Below, piece by piece: positions 61,911-64,000 of a stretch of 64,000 nt of DNA. Below the pieces are notes generated by a model. It was given only the letters and a program-made list of their open reading frames with translations, did not search any database and was not told the origin of the DNA. Position 1 is the first letter of the stretch. The number at the start of each line of letters is the position of its first letter. The stretch comes from Atriophallophorus winterbourni (lineage: Eukaryota; Platyhelminthes; Trematoda; Plagiorchiida; Microphallidae). The translations under genes were made by a program, and so were the position numbers. The stretch is taken from NCBI GenBank assembly GCA_013407085.1, contig JACCGJ010002998.1, forward strand, positions 62,001 to 126,000, written 5' to 3'.

Positions 61911-63353
61911 TTATGCAAACACTCCAAGAAGATGCTTAGTGCAAGACCGCCATTGAACACGGTTTCGGGACATATCCTGAAGCGTAACTAACCATTGCGA
62001 TATATGATCGCAGGGACACCAGCCTGGAAGACGCGCTGCGCTTACTTTGGAAAGGTTACTAGTAAGGGTTTTTAACTGCCTATGCCATGTGACGGTTTGG
62101 CCACCCCGAGATTTACGCCAATCAGGATGTGGCGTCGCAAAAAGAATCTGTTTCGGAAGTCGATGGTCCGTCATCCGTAAAACGTGACCCAACCAGCGTA
62201 ACCTATGCAGGTTGATCTGCTTCTCTATATCGACATTACTACCCAACAACTTATTTCGGAGAGCGTCGGTGCGCATACGATTGTAACAGCTAACTCCTAG
62301 AATGCTGCGGAGACACCGGTTGTCGAATACTTGGAGACGCTGAATGTGTTCTTTACGTAAGGTCCAGGTTTCGCACCCATACAGTAACACAGCCCAAACT
62401 GTCGCTTTATAGACGCTACCCTTGAGTAACAGAGATAATCCTTTCTGACGCCAGAGGTGACCTAGGTTGCGGAATGCTACGGTCGCTTTAGAAATACGTG
62501 CCGAAACCTCGTTATGTAACGATGCATAATTATTGATACAACTGGCGAGATACGTAAAACGATCTACAATTTCAAGAGCCTGATTGTCAAGTAATAAAGT
62601 GCTGTTCGATATGTCGATGTCCTGCAGCAGAACACTGCACTGAGAGGGTGCAAAACGCATTCCAAATGCGGGCACAATACTAGATAGCTTGTTCAGTATC
62701 GCCTGTGCATCTGTGTACGAGTCGAAGAGCAGAACTATATCATCAGCATAATCCAAGTCAAGAAGCTTGACGCCTGGCATTATGTGAACTCCGAAATCTG
62801 GGGCACCATCTTTGCATAACTCCATAATTGCATCAATTACAAAATTGAACAAAAACGGAGAAATCGGGCATCCTTGTCGGACGCCGCTTGTGGTGTGGAA
62901 TTTGGGTGAGACTTCGTTGTAAACCCTAACGCATCCGGATGTATGAGCATAAAGCGCACGTAGTATGTTGACATACTTTTGCGGAACGCCTTTGCGCAGC
63001 AAGGTCTTAAACAGGACATTTCGATCGACTGAATCAAACGCTCCTTTGAAGTCTAAAAAGATGGCTATTGTCGGCTGTCGATAAGTGTGCCGCAGTTCTA
63101 AGATCCGTCGAAGAGTAAAAATGTGATCGACACAGCCTCTGCCAGGCCGGAAGCCAGCTTGCTGCTCTCGGATCTGTGATTCCCTATGCGATGTTAATCT
63201 TCGAAGACATATGGACGTTAATAATCTCGTGATGATGGGAGTGAGACATCCCACGATGATTAGAGCATGAGCTTCGCACACCTTTTTTAAATATAGATAT
63301 GATAACCGATTCGCCCCAACTCGGAGGGACGGATTCTGATAACCACACTTCAC
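61911..63353 (-). CDS. RTE-type reverse transcriptase, main part of ORF
   Basis: 480 codons. Motifs with approximate residue numbers: QAGFRPGRGCVDHIFTLR (65-82), first catalytic Asp in FLDFKGAFDSVD (101), SGVRQGCPISPFLFN (156-170), active site YADDIVLLF (202-210), YGCETWTL after the RT, RWLGHVLRM in the C-terminal region. All three catalytic Asp are present. The first ~45 residues are out of frame with the family: the neighbouring frame gives the expected FKKGVRSSCSNHRGMS block (about 63,300-63,240), so at least two small frame shifts lie there. The listed start is simply the first ATG in the frame and not a real initiation site. Confidence 0.85.
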   Translation of the reverse strand: MKCGYQNPSLRVGANRLSYLYLKKVCEAHALIIVGCLTPIITRLLTSICLRRLTSHRESQIREQQAGFRPGRGCVDHIFTLRRILELRHTYRQPTIAIFLDFKGAFDSVDRNVLFKTLLRKGVPQKYVNILRALYAHTSGCVRVYNEVSPKFHTTSGVRQGCPISPFLFNFVIDAIMELCKDGAPDFGVHIMPGVKLLDLDYADDIVLLFDSYTDAQAILNKLSSIVPAFGMRFAPSQCSVLLQDIDISNSTLLLDNQALEIVDRFTYLASCINNYASLHNEVSARISKATVAFRNLGHLWRQKGLSLLLKGSVYKATVWAVLLYGCETWTLRKEHIQRLQVFDNRCLRSILGVSCYNRMRTDALRNKLLGSNVDIEKQINLHRLRWLGHVLRMTDHRLPKQILFATPHPDWRKSRGGQTVTWHRQLKTLTSNLSKVSAARLPGWCPCDHISQWLVTLQDMSRNRVQWRSCTKHLLGVFA

Positions 63354-63377
63354 GGAGGAGATCGCCTAATGTGCTGA

Positions 63378-63797
63378 TTAGGACTTGGCACCTTCTTTGA
63401 ACAAGACAGGTGGTATGTCATCGGGGCCAGCAGATTTGAATCGTTTCATGGATTCGATACATTCTTTAATTTCTAAATCATTAGGGGGATCTACGCTAAC
63501 AGACCAAGGATCACACTGCTTCAAATGAGGGAAAGATTCTGTTGCAGGCGACCAGCTGAATTGTTCTTCGAAATGTTCGGCCCAACGTGAGAGGCGCCGA
63601 TTCTTATTAGTGATAAGAGTACCGTCTATTTCAGCGATAGTCTCACTCACTCCTTTTTTCGTAGGCCCAGTCGATCGAATAAGTTGGAAGAGTTTTCGCA
63701 CGTTACCCGCATTATTTGCTATTCCCATTTCTTCGACCTTATTTAGCCACCACCTTTCTCTGTCTAGTCTTAAGCTCCGTTTAGGTTCATTCCTCAC
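63378..63797 (-). pseudogene. RTE-type ORF, pre-RT and RT N-terminal part
   Basis: Codes WWLNKVEEMGIANNAGNVRK, LFQLIRSTGPTKKGVSETIA, and MKRFKSAGPDDIPPVLFKEG, the K.GPD.IP.E..K.G block that opens the RT domain of this clade. It stops after GAKS at 63,378; the expected continuation (LISTLGDLLREVW) is in the next frame, so a one-base shift separates it from the main ORF. Confidence 0.8.
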
Positions 63798-64000
63798 GCG
63801 TCTACAGCTAATGATAACCTTCTAACCTTCAAGTACTGTGCAGTCACATGATCGATCCATTTGAGACTCTGTGATAAAAGCCGCCAAGATACTTGAAACA
63901 TGCGCTTCTGCGGAAGTTCGAGCCATTGAAGGAAATCGTGGGAATTCTTTGAAGCAGAGTTTCACGACGCTGACCAGCTAAGTTTGAAAATATTACCTAC

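Larger units (their letters stand above)
61608..64000 (-). mobile_element. RTE-type LINE, runs past the window end
   Basis: The minus strand contains, 5' to 3': pre-RT linker (64,000-63,800), RT N-terminal half, RT core, C-terminal region, a short 3' UTR and a TGATGATGATGA tail (61,608-61,622), the short-repeat tail typical of RTE elements. The 3' end is complete; the endonuclease and 5' end would lie beyond 64,000. Confidence 0.88.

Noticed and set aside
1..64000. CRISPR arrays, rRNA genes, bacterial operons, obvious tRNA genes
   Set aside because: None seen. The short repeats present are microsatellites or transposon tails, and the gene structure is eukaryotic.

Overview
The window looks like nuclear DNA of a flatworm, most likely a trematode and plausibly a blood fluke. 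The reasons are low GC, dense fragments of CR1/jockey-like and RTE-like LINEs, Tc1/mariner and pogo-type DNA transposons, and above all a micro-exon gene (MEG), an architecture best known from schistosomes. The species cannot be named from sequence alone. There are no bacterial-type operons, rRNA or recognisable tRNA genes.

Main result: a + strand micro-exon gene that appears to run from 13,551 to about 60,826. It starts with a TATA box (13,507-13,514) and a 61-nt first exon coding a signal peptide. About 31 internal exons of 9-45 nt follow. Each is a multiple of three, each is bounded by AG and GT, and each is open when read in phase 1. A longer terminal exon of 64 codons (60,633-60,826) ends the model. 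Joining all exons gives an open frame of about 314 codons with no stop created at any junction. Further in-phase exons carry their own stops (31,800; 45,209; weaker ones at 48,586 and 50,007), suggesting alternative short ends. A model of two or three adjacent MEGs is the alternative. I found no second signal-peptide exon that fits the phase, which favours one gene. All of this is read by eye and not backed by transcripts.

Layout. 1-745: SINE-like repeat and LINE fragment. 746-11,660: two near-identical 4.7-kb tandem units plus a partial third, made of inverted and direct CR1-like pieces. 11,660-13,330: unassigned DNA, a SINE-like copy and a minus-strand LINE piece. 13,507-60,826: the MEG, whose introns hold a trinucleotide microsatellite (about 18.9-19.5 kb), a possible small minus-strand gene (18,251-18,505), a 1.8-kb minus-strand CR1-like element (23.6-25.5 kb), a 592-bp mariner-like deletion derivative (26.5-27.1 kb), a complete but broken pogo/Tigger-like transposon (38,718-40,550), foldback repeats (42.0-42.2 kb and 52.1-52.4 kb), a MITE family with long inverted ends, and many LINE scraps. 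61,000-64,000: a GAA microsatellite and a minus-strand RTE-type retrotransposon that continues past the window edge.

How it fits together: the only strong host gene is the MEG. Its product would enter the secretory pathway. Because the internal exons are symmetric, skipping any of them keeps the frame, so the gene could make many protein variants. Almost everything else is transposon-derived sequence that has enlarged its introns.
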